DNA of 64,000 bases from Mycolicibacterium boenickei (GCF_010731295.1 NZ_AP022579.1:3224001-3288000), one strand, 5' to 3'. Counted from the first letter of the stretch, positions 26,751 through 35,794 are shown. Numbers and translations are program-made. Notes: generated by a model from the letters alone, not told the origin.

Positions 26751-27749
26751 TTGGCCGGGACGATGAGCGACTTTCGCAAGGTCGCCGACGATGTGCGCAA
26801 CTGGGGTCGCTGGGGTTCCGACGATGAGCTCGGCACCCTCAACCTGATCACACCCGACAAAGTGGCCGAGGGTGCGGCACTGGTGAAGCGGGGCAAGGTG
26901 TTCGCACTCGGCGGTGACTTCTCCTCGGCCGGACCACAAGGGGCGTTTCAGTTCCGGCAGAACCCGACCCATGTGATGACGGTCGACGGCGGCGACGCCG
27001 GCACGCTGGCCCAGTACGGCCCGCAGTGGTTGCGCAACTCGGTGGCTCACGAGGTCAGCGGGTTCTTCGTGGACAATCCGTTCCGCTTCAACGACGACAT
27101 GATCGTCATGCCGCTGCAGGCCGCCACGCAGTGGGATGCGTTGTCGCACGTCTACTACGAGGACAAGCTCTACAACGGATTCCCGGCCGATTCCGTCACC
27201 AGCTTCGGCGCCTTCCACTGCGGGATCGACAAGGTGGACGGCAAGGGCATCACCTCGCGCGGGGTGCTGCTCGACGTGGTGCGCCACCGCGGGGCCGAGC
27301 AGTTCCTGGAACCGGGCAATCCGATCACCCCGGCCGAACTCGACAACGTCGCCAAGGCGCAGGGGGTGAGCATCACCCCCGGTGACATCGTGGTGGTGCA
27401 CACCGGTTGGTGGACACGCTTTTTGGACAACGGCGACGGGGCCGAGCCCGGGTCCGGACTGGACTGGCGCTGCGCCTCGTGGCTGCACGACCACCAGGTC
27501 GCCGCAGTGGCTGCCGACAATCTGATGGTCGAGGATCCAGACCCGGCCAACGGGGTCGAGGGCACGTTCCTGCCGATGCACATGCTGTGTCTGCGCGACA
27601 TGGGCCTGATGCTCGGTGAGTACTGGGATCTGGGTGCGCTGGCTGCCGACTGTGCGGCCGACGGTGTCTACGAATTCCAGCTCATCGCCCCGCCGCTGCG
27701 GGTCACCGGTGCAGTGGGGTCGCCGGTGAATCCCATTGCGATCAAGTGA
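26751..27749 (+). CDS. Cyclase-family (kynurenine formamidase fold) hydrolase
   Basis: A 332-residue member of the metal-dependent cyclase family, which includes kynurenine formamidase and related amide or lactone hydrolases. The WDALSHVYYE segment near 126-135 and GAFHCGIDKVDGKG that follows correspond to the metal-binding region. The TTG at 26751 is taken because GGAG lies 6 bases upstream; ATG 26763 is the alternative. Inside the mhp operon it might open a lactone or hydrolyse a vinylogous ketone, but there is no direct evidence. Confidence 0.8.
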   Translation: MAGTMSDFRKVADDVRNWGRWGSDDELGTLNLITPDKVAEGAALVKRGKVFALGGDFSSAGPQGAFQFRQNPTHVMTVDGGDAGTLAQYGPQWLRNSVAHEVSGFFVDNPFRFNDDMIVMPLQAATQWDALSHVYYEDKLYNGFPADSVTSFGAFHCGIDKVDGKGITSRGVLLDVVRHRGAEQFLEPGNPITPAELDNVAKAQGVSITPGDIVVVHTGWWTRFLDNGDGAEPGSGLDWRCASWLHDHQVAAVAADNLMVEDPDPANGVEGTFLPMHMLCLRDMGLMLGEYWDLGALAADCAADGVYEFQLIAPPLRVTGAVGSPVNPIAIK

Positions 27750-27755
27750 GGAAAC

Positions 27756-28337
27756 ATGACGTCAACTGAGAAAGCGCTGTTCGTGGTCGGGATGGGCGGC
27801 ACCCTGCGCGCCGACTCCTCGACCGAGCGGGCTGTGCGCTACTGCCTGGAGGCCGTAGAGCGCCAAGGCGGCCGCACCCGGATGTTCGCCGGGCCGGACC
27901 TGGAGTTGCCGATGTATGCGCCGCACTCCTTGGAGCGCACGCCGGCCGCTCTGGAATTCGTATCCGCCCTCCGGGACGCCGACGCCGTGGTGGTGGGCTC
28001 GCCCGGTTATCACGGTGCGATCTCGGGTCTGGTCAAGAACGCGTTGGACTACATCGAGGATCTGCGGGAGGACCCGCGCGTCTACTTGGACAACACCCCG
28101 TGGGGTTGCATCAGCTGCGCTTACGGTTGGCAGGCCGCCGTGGGCACCCTGGGGCAGCTGCGGTCTATCGGCCACGCGTTGCGGGCCTGGCCCACCCCGC
28201 TGGGGGTGGCGATCAACACCGCGGACAAGATCTGGGCCGAGACAGGTGAATTGGCGGACGGGACGGTGCGCGGCCAGCTCGAGATGCTGGCCACCCAGTT
28301 GCTCAACTTCGGCCGGGCAGGCGGAGCCCCGCAGTGA
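27756..28337 (+). CDS. NAD(P)H-dependent FMN reductase family flavoprotein
   Basis: A 193-residue flavodoxin-like reductase. GSPGYHGAISGLVKNALDYI near 83-102 is the FMN-binding GSPxYxGxxSGxLKNxLD signature of the family. Such proteins provide reduced FMN to two-component monooxygenases or reduce quinones. In the same operon are an LLM enzyme (24584) and an MhpA-type hydroxylase; the LLM enzyme is the more likely partner. It overlaps the following hydrolase gene by 4 bases. Confidence 0.85.
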   Translation: MTSTEKALFVVGMGGTLRADSSTERAVRYCLEAVERQGGRTRMFAGPDLELPMYAPHSLERTPAALEFVSALRDADAVVVGSPGYHGAISGLVKNALDYIEDLREDPRVYLDNTPWGCISCAYGWQAAVGTLGQLRSIGHALRAWPTPLGVAINTADKIWAETGELADGTVRGQLEMLATQLLNFGRAGGAPQ

Positions 28338-29170
28338 CGGCGCAGCACACGTTCGCGCGCAAGACCATCGACGTCGACGGCTTGACCACCGGCTATCTCG
28401 AGGCGGGACAGGGTGACCCCGTCGTCCTGCTGCATGGCGGCGAGTTCGGCGCCGGGGCCGAATTGGGTTGGGAGCGTGCCATCGGCGTGCTCGCCGAGCA
28501 CTACCGGGTGCTCGCCCCCGACATGCTGGGTTTCGGTGAGAGCGCCAAGGTCATCGATTTCAACGACGGCCGGGGAATGCGGATCCGTCACATCGCGCGG
28601 TTCTGCGCCCAATTGGGCGTTGCCGACGCGCATTTCGTCGGCAACTCGATGGGCGCGGTCAACCTCCTGGTCGATGCCACCTCGGATGCCCCGCGGCTCC
28701 CGGCGCGATCGCTCACCGCGATCTGCGGGGGAGGAGAGATCCAACGCAACGACCATTCGGCGGCGTTGTACGACTACGACGCCACGTTGGACGGGATGCG
28801 CCGCATCGTCACCGCACTGTTCGCCGATCCGGCCTATCCGGCCGACGAGGCGTATGTGCAACGGCGATACGAGGCGAGCATCGCGCCGGGGGCCTGGGAA
28901 ACCTTGGCCGCGGCCCGGTTTCGGCGGCCCGGCCTCCAACCGCCGGCGATGCCGTCGGCGCAGCGGGCATATGACCGCATCGGTGTGCCGACCATGATCA
29001 TCGAGGGGGATCATGACAAGCTGCTGCCGCCTGGCTGGGCCGCCGAGATCGCCGGCCAGATCGCCGGCGCCCGCAGTGCGGTGATCCCCGGTGCCGGGCA
29101 CTGCCCACAGATCGAACAGCCCGCCGCGCTGACGGCGGTATTGCTGGAATTCCTGAAAGAGGTGCAATGA
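28334..29170 (+). CDS. Alpha/beta hydrolase, second meta-cleavage hydrolase-like protein
   Basis: A 278-residue alpha/beta hydrolase with nucleophile Ser in GNSMGA, Asp in EGDHDKLLPP and His in GAGHCPQIEQP; LLHGGEFGAG is the oxyanion region. It is similar in type to MhpC/HsaD, so the operon encodes two hydrolases of this kind, which may act on different intermediates. GTG start overlapping the previous stop by 4 bases, and its own stop overlaps the next ATG. Confidence 0.87.
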   Translation: MTAQHTFARKTIDVDGLTTGYLEAGQGDPVVLLHGGEFGAGAELGWERAIGVLAEHYRVLAPDMLGFGESAKVIDFNDGRGMRIRHIARFCAQLGVADAHFVGNSMGAVNLLVDATSDAPRLPARSLTAICGGGEIQRNDHSAALYDYDATLDGMRRIVTALFADPAYPADEAYVQRRYEASIAPGAWETLAAARFRRPGLQPPAMPSAQRAYDRIGVPTMIIEGDHDKLLPPGWAAEIAGQIAGARSAVIPGAGHCPQIEQPAALTAVLLEFLKEVQ

Positions 29171-29970
29171 ACGAGCTGGCCGGAAAAGTCACGGTCGTCA
29201 CCGGCGGGGCATCGGGTCTCGGTGAGGGACTGGTACGCCGATTCGCCGCCGAGGGGGCGAAGGTGATGATCGGCGACGTCGACGAGGACCGCGGCAAGGC
29301 CCTGGCTGCCGAACTCGGCGAGAACACCCGGTTCCTGCTCACCGACGTCAGCGACGTCGAGCAGGTGGGGCGGCTGGTATCGGCCGCGGTCGACACCTTC
29401 GGCGGCCTGGACGTCATGGTCAACAACGCCGGGATCTCGGGCCGGATGCACCGGCGGTTCATGGACGACGATCTCGCCGACTTCGATTCCGTCATGCGGG
29501 TCAACGTCCGGGCGGTGATGGCCGGGACCCGTGACGCCGCCCGGTACATGTCCGAGCACGGCGGCGGTTCGATCCTCAACCTGACCTCGATCGGTGGGAT
29601 CCAGGCCGGCGGCGGGGTGATGACGTACCGCGCATCCAAGGCCGCGGTCATCCAGTTCACCAAGTCGGCGGCGATCGAGTTGGCCCACTACGAGATCCGG
29701 GTCAACGCCATCGCCCCTGGCAATATCCGCACCGCGATCGTCGCCAAGTCGGCCTCGCCGGAGGAGCGCGAGCGCATCGAGGAGTTCGAGGCGGGGATCC
29801 GGGCCCAGATGCGCAACGACCGTCCGCTCAAGAGGGAGGGCACGGTCGAGGATGTCGCAGAGGCGGCGCTCTACTTCGCGACCGACCGCTCTCGCTATGT
29901 GACCGGAACCGTGCTGCCGATCGACGGCGGCACGGTCGCGGGCAAGGTCATCGCCCGGAAAGCCAAATAA
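29167..29970 (+). CDS. Short-chain dehydrogenase/reductase
   Basis: A 267-residue classical SDR: GGASGLG near the N-terminus, NNAGIS near 90, Ser in LTSIGG and YRASK as YxxxK. Last gene of the mhp operon, linked to the hydrolase by ATGA. A hairpin (29980-30030) directly follows its TAA stop and probably ends transcription here. The specific substrate is not deducible. Confidence 0.88.
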   Translation: MNELAGKVTVVTGGASGLGEGLVRRFAAEGAKVMIGDVDEDRGKALAAELGENTRFLLTDVSDVEQVGRLVSAAVDTFGGLDVMVNNAGISGRMHRRFMDDDLADFDSVMRVNVRAVMAGTRDAARYMSEHGGGSILNLTSIGGIQAGGGVMTYRASKAAVIQFTKSAAIELAHYEIRVNAIAPGNIRTAIVAKSASPEERERIEEFEAGIRAQMRNDRPLKREGTVEDVAEAALYFATDRSRYVTGTVLPIDGGTVAGKVIARKAK

Positions 29971-29979
29971 CCCCGCCGA

Positions 29980-30030
29980 GACTACGGTTCTTGGCTCGGT
30001 AACCAGGTTTTTCCGTCAAGAACCGCAGTC
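29980..30030 (+). terminator. Hairpin after the mhp operon
   Basis: Arms 29980-29993 (GACTACGGTTCTTG) and 30017-30030 (CAAGAACCGCAGTC) pair at 13 of 14 positions around a 23-base loop, starting 9 bases after the SDR stop. No U-run follows, as is usual in mycobacteria, so terminator function is inferred. Confidence 0.55.
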
Positions 30031-30048
30031 TGGGCGCGTTGAGGGAAT

Positions 30049-30070
30049 TTAAATCAACTGCTTGACTTAA
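30049..30070. promoter_or_regulatory. Operator-like inverted repeat upstream of TetR gene
   Basis: Half sites TTAAATCAA (30049-30057) and TTGACTTAA (30062-30070), 8 of 9 complementary, separated by 4 bases. The AT-rich palindrome stands out in this GC-rich DNA and lies 14 bases before the TTG start, overlapping a possible -35 TTGACT. A typical autoregulatory TetR site and different from the GAGAAT palindrome. Confidence 0.6.
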
Positions 30071-30084
30071 TTACAGGAGGGGCG

Positions 30085-30762
30085 TTGACTGTAACGGTGA
30101 CAGCAGCCAACCGGACCGCCCGTGCCGACCGGGCGAGCAGTACCCAGGAGGCGATCCTCAAGGCGGCCGAGCGGCTCTATGCCGAGCACGGCGTGTTCGC
30201 GGTGTCCAACCGTCAGGTCAGTGAGGCGGCCGGGCAGGGTAACAATGCCGCCGTCGGCTACCACTTCGGCACCAAGACCGACCTGGTGCGCGCGATCGAA
30301 CACAAGCACCGCGGTCCGATCGAGTGTCTGCGCGAGCAGATGGTGGCCGACACCGGAGCCTCGGCCAACCTGCGGGACTGGGTGTCGTGCCTGGTGCAGC
30401 CGCTCACCGATCACCTTGCGGCGCTGGGTAACCCGACCTGGTACGCCAGGTTCGCCGCTCAGGTGATGACCGATCCGGCCTATCACAACATCGTGGTCCG
30501 CGACGCGTTGAGTTCGCCATCGCTGGTGCAGGTCATCGAGGGGATGAACAACTGCCTGCCCGAACTGCCCGCAGAGGTGCGCGCCGAACGCAACATCATG
30601 GCGCGCAACCTGCTGATGCACAGCTGCGCCGACCGGGAGCGCGCGATGGCCCAGGGCGGCAACGTGCCGCGGGCGTCCTGGCAGGGCGCGGCATCGGGAT
30701 TGATCGACGCGATCGCGGGCCTGTGGATGGCGCCGGTTACTCAAGAAAGCGACGTCATATGA
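30085..30762 (+). CDS. TetR-family transcriptional regulator
   Basis: A 225-residue TetR repressor with the DNA-binding domain at about 20-75: AILKAAERLYAEHG, then SNRQVSEAAGQGNNAAVGYHF and FGTKTDL. The C-terminal ligand domain is unassigned. The TTG at 30085 has AGGAGG 4 bases upstream. The operator-like repeat in front suggests it controls itself together with the downstream ferredoxin, P450 and amidohydrolase genes, since its stop overlaps the ferredoxin ATG by 4 bases. Confidence 0.9.
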   Translation: MTVTVTAANRTARADRASSTQEAILKAAERLYAEHGVFAVSNRQVSEAAGQGNNAAVGYHFGTKTDLVRAIEHKHRGPIECLREQMVADTGASANLRDWVSCLVQPLTDHLAALGNPTWYARFAAQVMTDPAYHNIVVRDALSSPSLVQVIEGMNNCLPELPAEVRAERNIMARNLLMHSCADRERAMAQGGNVPRASWQGAASGLIDAIAGLWMAPVTQESDVI

Positions 30763-30953
30763 GAGTCACCGTCGACCAGGACAAGTGCGTCTCCTCGGGT
30801 CAGTGCGTGCTCAACGCCAGCGAGCTGTTCGACCAGCGTGACGAGGACGGGGTCGTCGTCCTGCTCGAACCCGAACCCGGTCCGGACCAGATCGACAACG
30901 CCCGCCGCGCTGCGGCGGCCTGCCCAGCCCTAGCCATCGAGATCCAAGACTGA
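30759..30953 (+). CDS. [3Fe-4S] ferredoxin of P450 type
   Basis: A 64-residue ferredoxin. Three cysteines fit a 3Fe-4S cluster: CVSSGQC near 9-15 and the Cys-Pro in AAACPALAI near 53. Such ferredoxins are the direct electron donors of the P450 encoded next to them, here only 15 bases downstream. The ATG at 30759 overlaps the TetR stop; an upstream start would lie inside the TetR gene. Confidence 0.93.
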   Translation: MRVTVDQDKCVSSGQCVLNASELFDQRDEDGVVVLLEPEPGPDQIDNARRAAAACPALAIEIQD

Positions 30954-30967
30954 ACTTGAGGAATGAC

Positions 30968-32185
30968 GTGTCTGAAACCGTTACCGAAGTAGACATCCCC
31001 GAATACCCGATGGAGCGCGCGGCGGCCTGCCCGTTCGCCCCGCCGCCGCCGATGCTGGGCAACCCCAAAGGCCTGTTCCGCGTGAAGATCTGGAACGGCA
31101 GCACCCCGTGGTTGATCACCGGCCACGAGGAGGCCCGAACTCTCTTCGCGGACTCGCGGATCAGTGTGGACGACCGGATCGAGGGTTTTCCGCACTGGAA
31201 CGAGCACATGCTCTCCACCGTCGACAAGCGGCCGCGGTCGGTGTTCACCTCCGACGCCGAGGAGCACACCCGGTTCCGCCGGATGCTGTCCAAGCCGTTC
31301 ACCTTCCGTCGCGTCGAGGGGTTACGCACGGCCATCCAGAAGATCACCGATGAGTGCATCGACGAGATCCTGGCCGGCCCACAGCCCGCCGACCTGGTCG
31401 CCAAGCTGGCTTTGCCGGTTCCCACCTTGGTTATCAGCGAGATGCTCGGAGTCCCTTACGAAGACCACGAGTTCTTCCAGGAGCACGCCAACGCCGGGCT
31501 GGCCCGCTACGCCGCGGCGGACGCCATGCAAAAGGGCGCGATGAGCCTGCATCAGTACCTGATCAACCTGGTCGAGGAGAAGCAGGCCAACCCGTCCGAG
31601 GACGCGGTGTCCGATCTGGCCGAGCGCGTGACCGCCGGCGAGATCAGCGTCAAGGAAGCCGCGCAGCTGGGCACCGGTCTGCTGATCGCCGGGCACGAGA
31701 CCACCGCCAACATGATCGGCATCGGCATCCTGGCGCTCCTGGAGAACCCCGAGCAGGCCGACTTCCTGCGTGCCGCGGACGATCCGAAGGTGATCGCCAA
31801 CGCGGTCGAGGAACTGATGCGCTATCTGTCCATCATCCAGACCGGCCAGCGCCGGGTGGCTTTGGAGGACATCGAGATCAGCGGCGAGACCATCCGCGCC
31901 GGTGACGGTGTCATCATCGATCTGTCTCCGGCCAACTGGGATGCGAAGGCCTACCCGGAGCCCGACAAGCTCGACCTCAGCCGCGATGCCAGCCAGCAGC
32001 TCGGTTTCGGCTACGGCCGCCACCAGTGCGTCGGTCAGCAGCTCGCACGCGCCGAACTGCAGATCGTCTTCCACACCCTGCTGCGCCGGATCCCGACTCT
32101 GCGCCTGGCCATTCCGCTCGACGAGGTGCCGTTCAAGCACGACCGGCTCGCCTACGGCGTCTACGAGCTTCCCGTCACCTGGTAG
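30968..32185 (+). CDS. Cytochrome P450, CYP105-like
   Basis: A 405-residue soluble P450 with oxygen-binding I-helix IAGHETT near 240, ExxR as EELMR, and the heme loop FGYGRHQCVG with the Cys ligand near 351. It hydroxylates an unactivated C-H of its substrate with electrons from the adjacent 3Fe-4S ferredoxin. The GTG at 30968 is preferred because TTGAGGA lies 5 bases upstream; TTG 30956 is less likely. The association with an amidohydrolase, M24 proteins and a CoA transferase downstream suggests an early oxidation in one branch of the pathway. Confidence 0.93.
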   Translation: MSETVTEVDIPEYPMERAAACPFAPPPPMLGNPKGLFRVKIWNGSTPWLITGHEEARTLFADSRISVDDRIEGFPHWNEHMLSTVDKRPRSVFTSDAEEHTRFRRMLSKPFTFRRVEGLRTAIQKITDECIDEILAGPQPADLVAKLALPVPTLVISEMLGVPYEDHEFFQEHANAGLARYAAADAMQKGAMSLHQYLINLVEEKQANPSEDAVSDLAERVTAGEISVKEAAQLGTGLLIAGHETTANMIGIGILALLENPEQADFLRAADDPKVIANAVEELMRYLSIIQTGQRRVALEDIEISGETIRAGDGVIIDLSPANWDAKAYPEPDKLDLSRDASQQLGFGYGRHQCVGQQLARAELQIVFHTLLRRIPTLRLAIPLDEVPFKHDRLAYGVYELPVTW

Positions 32186-32236
32186 TCGCAGGTAAGCCGA
32201 ACTCCCAGCCCTCACAGCCCGATTGGAGTACCACAG

Positions 32237-33406
32237 ATGACTGCATCCACGACCCTCTATCCGCCTGAAGGCTTTGGTGCGCCGAAGAACCGCAAGGGGC
32301 ACGCGTCAGCGGACGGCCCAACCGGACTGCCTCAGGGCACCGAGATCTTCTCGGCCGACAACCACATCTCGGTGGCCGACGACATCTTCTACGAGCGCTT
32401 CCCCGAGGAGCTCAAGGGCGCCGCGCCGCGCATCTGGTACGAGGACGGCGCCTACATGGTCGGCATGAAGGGCAAGGCCTGGACCGGAGGCGATTTCGGC
32501 CGCGTGCTGATGCAGTACGACGACCTGGCCGGTGCCGCGTCGAACAACATCGCGGCCCGCATCCGGGAGCTCAAAGAGGACGGCATCGACAAGGAGCTGG
32601 CGTTCCCGAACGCGGTGCTGGCCCTGTTCCACTACCCGGACAAGGCGCTGCGCGAGCGGGTGTTCCGGATCTACAACGAGCACATCGCCGCGCTGCAGGA
32701 GCAATCAGGCGGGCACTTCTACGGTGTCGGGCTGATCAACTGGTGGGACCCCAAGGGGGCGCGCAGCACCCTTGAGGAGCTGAAGGCGCTGGGCCTCAAG
32801 ACATTCCTGCTCCCGTTGAACCCGGGTAAGGACGACGAGGGCAACATCTACGACTACGGAAGCACCGCGATGGACGCGGTCTGGGACGAGATCGAGGCAT
32901 CCGGCATCCCGGTCAGTCACCACATCGGCGAGACACCGCCGAAGACGCCCTGCGAGAACAACAGTGTCGTGGTCGGCATGATGGTCAACGTCGACTCGTT
33001 CCGCGAGCAGTTCGCGAAGTATGTCTTCTCGGGAATCCTCGACCGGCACCCCAAGCTGAAGGTCGGTTGGTTCGAGGGCGGAATCGCCTGGGTGCCCACC
33101 GCGTTGCAGGACGCCGAGCACATGCTGGCCTCGTACCGGCACATGTTCAACCACGAGCTGCAACACGACGTTCGGTACTACTGGGACAAGCACATGGCCG
33201 CGTCGTTCATGGTGGACCCGCTGGGGTTGCGGCTGATCGACCAGATCGGTGTCGACAACGTGATGTGGTCCAGCGACTACCCGCACAACGAGAGCACGTT
33301 CGGGTACTCGGAGAAGTCACTGGCCACCGTGGTCGAGGCGGTCGGTCCGGAGAACGCGACCAAGATCGTGTCCACCAACATCCAGAAGTTCCTGGGGCTG
33401 CTATGA
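32237..33406 (+). CDS. Amidohydrolase-2 family protein (TIM-barrel metal hydrolase/decarboxylase)
   Basis: A 389-residue amidohydrolase_2 protein. Visible are the FSADNHISV stretch near 35-43, where the family has its first metal His, HHIGETPP near 225, and the C-terminal WSSDYPHNEST with the conserved Asp. Family members hydrolyse C-C or C-N bonds or decarboxylate ring acids. A paralogue is at 50680-52002. It follows the P450 gene by 51 bases and overlaps the M24 gene by 4. Confidence 0.85.
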   Translation: MTASTTLYPPEGFGAPKNRKGHASADGPTGLPQGTEIFSADNHISVADDIFYERFPEELKGAAPRIWYEDGAYMVGMKGKAWTGGDFGRVLMQYDDLAGAASNNIAARIRELKEDGIDKELAFPNAVLALFHYPDKALRERVFRIYNEHIAALQEQSGGHFYGVGLINWWDPKGARSTLEELKALGLKTFLLPLNPGKDDEGNIYDYGSTAMDAVWDEIEASGIPVSHHIGETPPKTPCENNSVVVGMMVNVDSFREQFAKYVFSGILDRHPKLKVGWFEGGIAWVPTALQDAEHMLASYRHMFNHELQHDVRYYWDKHMAASFMVDPLGLRLIDQIGVDNVMWSSDYPHNESTFGYSEKSLATVVEAVGPENATKIVSTNIQKFLGLL

Positions 33407-34671
33407 GTACGGCGACCCAAACGGGCGTCACCCAGATCGCCCGCACCGGCTTCACCCCGCTCGACATTCCCGCAGAGCCCGACCTCGCCAGGATGCGCCG
33501 AGAGGTCGGCGCCCGTCTGCACGCGGCGATGGCAGACCAGGGCGTGGACGCTCTCGTGCTGCTCGGCAACGGCAACGTCATGTACGCCACCGGCATCGCC
33601 TGGCCGCTGGCCGATGCGGGACTGTCACACGTCGAGCGACCGATCGCGGTAGTGCTGGCCGACGACGAACATCCGCACCTGTTCCTGCCGTTCCGTGAGG
33701 GCGCGGCCATGGAAACCGGGCTGCCCGACGACCACCTGCACGGGCCGGTCTATCTCGAATTCGACGAAGGCGTCGCGGAATTCGCGAGGATCCTGGCCGG
33801 CTTGGTCCCGGCGGGTGCGACGGTCGCGACCGACGAGTTGACCGGGGCGATGCGGCTGGCCGGTAGCGCGCTGTTCCCCAGTGCGCCGGTGGATGCCGCG
33901 CCGGTGATCGGCGCGGCGAAGATCGTCAAGACCATCGACCAGATCGCCTGTATCCGCCGGGCCTGTCAGATCACCGAAGAGGCGGTTGCCGAGATCCACA
34001 AGTCGCTGGCCCCCGGCGTGCGCCAGATCGACCTGTCCGCCGAATTCGTGCGCCGCACTTTCGAACTCGGCGCCACCACCAACATGTTCGATTCGATCTG
34101 GCAGGTCATGCCCGCGTCGAAGGCCGAGGGCACCTGGACCACCACCGGCGATCTCGCCCTGCCGCTGCTCACCACCGAGCGCGAGCTGCAGCAGGGTGAT
34201 GTGCTGTGGACCGACGTGTCCATCGCCTACCACGGCTACTGCTCCGACCACGGACGCACCTGGATCGTCGGGCAGGACCCAACGGCGGCCCAGCAGGAGC
34301 AGTTCGACAAGTGGAGCCGCATCGTCGACGCGGTGCTCTCGGTGACCAAGGCCGGCGCCACCTGTGGTGATCTCGGCCGGGCGGCCACCGCAGCAGGCGG
34401 CGGGAAAAAGCCGTGGCTGCCGCATTTCTACCTGGGTCACGGCATCGGGACCAGCGCGGCGGAAATGCCGATGATCGGAACGGATCTCGGCCAGGAGTGG
34501 GACGACAACTTCGTCTTCCCGGACGGCATGTTGCTGGTGTTCGAGCCGGTGGTCTGGGAGGACGGCACCGGTGGCTATCGCGGCGAGGAGATCGTGGTGG
34601 TGACCGAGGGCGGCTGGATGCCGCTGACCGCATATCCGTACGACCCCTATGAGGTGTCCCGTGGGAACTGA
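33403..34671 (+). CDS. M24 metallopeptidase-fold protein (Xaa-Pro peptidase family), metal site intact
   Basis: A 422-residue pita-bread protein. All five metal ligands are present: Asp271 and Asp282 in DVSIAYHGYCSD, His346 in YLGHGIG, Glu381 in LLVFEP and Glu395 or Glu396 in GYRGEE. In catabolic clusters such proteins often cleave amide bonds of non-peptide substrates. ATG 33403 overlaps the amidohydrolase stop. It is followed by a degenerate M24 paralogue, and the two may form a mixed dimer. Confidence 0.88.
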   Translation: MSTATQTGVTQIARTGFTPLDIPAEPDLARMRREVGARLHAAMADQGVDALVLLGNGNVMYATGIAWPLADAGLSHVERPIAVVLADDEHPHLFLPFREGAAMETGLPDDHLHGPVYLEFDEGVAEFARILAGLVPAGATVATDELTGAMRLAGSALFPSAPVDAAPVIGAAKIVKTIDQIACIRRACQITEEAVAEIHKSLAPGVRQIDLSAEFVRRTFELGATTNMFDSIWQVMPASKAEGTWTTTGDLALPLLTTERELQQGDVLWTDVSIAYHGYCSDHGRTWIVGQDPTAAQQEQFDKWSRIVDAVLSVTKAGATCGDLGRAATAAGGGKKPWLPHFYLGHGIGTSAAEMPMIGTDLGQEWDDNFVFPDGMLLVFEPVVWEDGTGGYRGEEIVVVTEGGWMPLTAYPYDPYEVSRGN

Positions 34672-35794
34672 AATCGAGGCCGACGGCCTGGCATTGCGTG
34701 TCAGCCGCCGGGAGCGCGCCATCGCCCAGATGGAGGCCCATGACCTCGACGCGCTGGTACTCGGCAGGCAGGCCAACGTCCGGTACATCTCCGGTGCCCC
34801 GCAGTTGTGGGTGGTGGGCACCCGGCCGTTCGGGCCGATCTGCACGTTCGTGCGTGCCACGGGTGAGATTCACCTGAACAGCACGTGGGACGAGGGCATC
34901 CCCGAGGAGATCCCGCACGAGAATTTGTACGGCTTCGCGTGGAACCCGATGACCCTGGTCGACGTGCTGCGCGGCATCAAGGGTTCCGATTCGGCGTGGC
35001 GGATCGGAACGGATGCCCTGACACCGACTTTCGCCAAGTTGCTGCCGATGGCCTTCCCGAACGCGGAGCTGGTCGACGGTGAGCAGGCGATGCGCGCTGC
35101 GCGCCGAGTGAAGACCCCCGAGGAGATCCGGGCGCTGCGGCGCGCCCTGATCGTCGCGGAGGAGGGGCTGGCACGAGGCGTCGCCGAGCTGGTTCCAGGA
35201 ACCACCGAGAAGCGCCTCGCCGGTGCGATATTGGAGGCCGAGGCTGCCGGCGGGGTGAGCACCCCGGCCACGCAGGACGCCGCGTGGGTCACGTCGAAGG
35301 ACCATCCGTGGCGCCGCGCCGAGGGAGACGGCCGCGTCAGCGAGGGCGACCTGGTCGCTCTGTCGGCGGGCGTGCTCGCCGACGGGTACGTCGCCGAGGT
35401 CGCGCGCACGGTGTCCGTGGGCGAACCGACGGATGCGGTCCGATCTCTGTACCGACGTCGGGATGACCTGTGGGACAGGATGATCGATGCCTGCCGTGCG
35501 GGCAACCCGACCAGTGCCTTGCTTGACGCCTATGATCAGGCCGGCGAACCGCTGCCGGCGATGCCGGTGGCGCACGGGCTCGGGTTGGGATTCGACCCGC
35601 CGGTGGTCTCCCCGAACCTGCGGGCGACCGCCGAGGCCGACATCCTCGAGGAGGGCATGGTCCTGGCCATCACGGGCTACGTCTGGGAGCCGGGCGTCGG
35701 TGCGGTGTTCACCCGCGACGCCGTCGTCGTGGGCGCGAACGGCCCCGAGGTGCTGACCCAGGCCCCGTCACACAGTGAGGCGGCACATGCCTGA
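34661..35794 (+). CDS. M24-fold protein lacking the metal ligands (probable pseudoenzyme or creatinase-like)
   Basis: A 377-residue M24-fold protein aligned with the preceding gene. The ligand positions read Ser235 for Asp, Glu246 for Asp, His305 retained, Thr338 for Glu and Arg352 for Glu, so a two-metal site cannot form. Creatinases use the same fold without metal, so a metal-free hydrolase is possible; a structural partner of the active M24 protein is the alternative. The GTG at 34661 is chosen, with ATG 34649 possible; both overlap the previous gene. The stop overlaps the crotonase start. Confidence 0.82.
   Translation: MGTEIEADGLALRVSRRERAIAQMEAHDLDALVLGRQANVRYISGAPQLWVVGTRPFGPICTFVRATGEIHLNSTWDEGIPEEIPHENLYGFAWNPMTLVDVLRGIKGSDSAWRIGTDALTPTFAKLLPMAFPNAELVDGEQAMRAARRVKTPEEIRALRRALIVAEEGLARGVAELVPGTTEKRLAGAILEAEAAGGVSTPATQDAAWVTSKDHPWRRAEGDGRVSEGDLVALSAGVLADGYVAEVARTVSVGEPTDAVRSLYRRRDDLWDRMIDACRAGNPTSALLDAYDQAGEPLPAMPVAHGLGLGFDPPVVSPNLRATAEADILEEGMVLAITGYVWEPGVGAVFTRDAVVVGANGPEVLTQAPSHSEAAHA

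Noticed and set aside
19334..29970. Complete phenylpropionate (mhp) pathway
   Set aside because: Only the hydroxylase, dioxygenase and hydrolase are present; no hydratase, aldolase or acetaldehyde dehydrogenase genes are seen.
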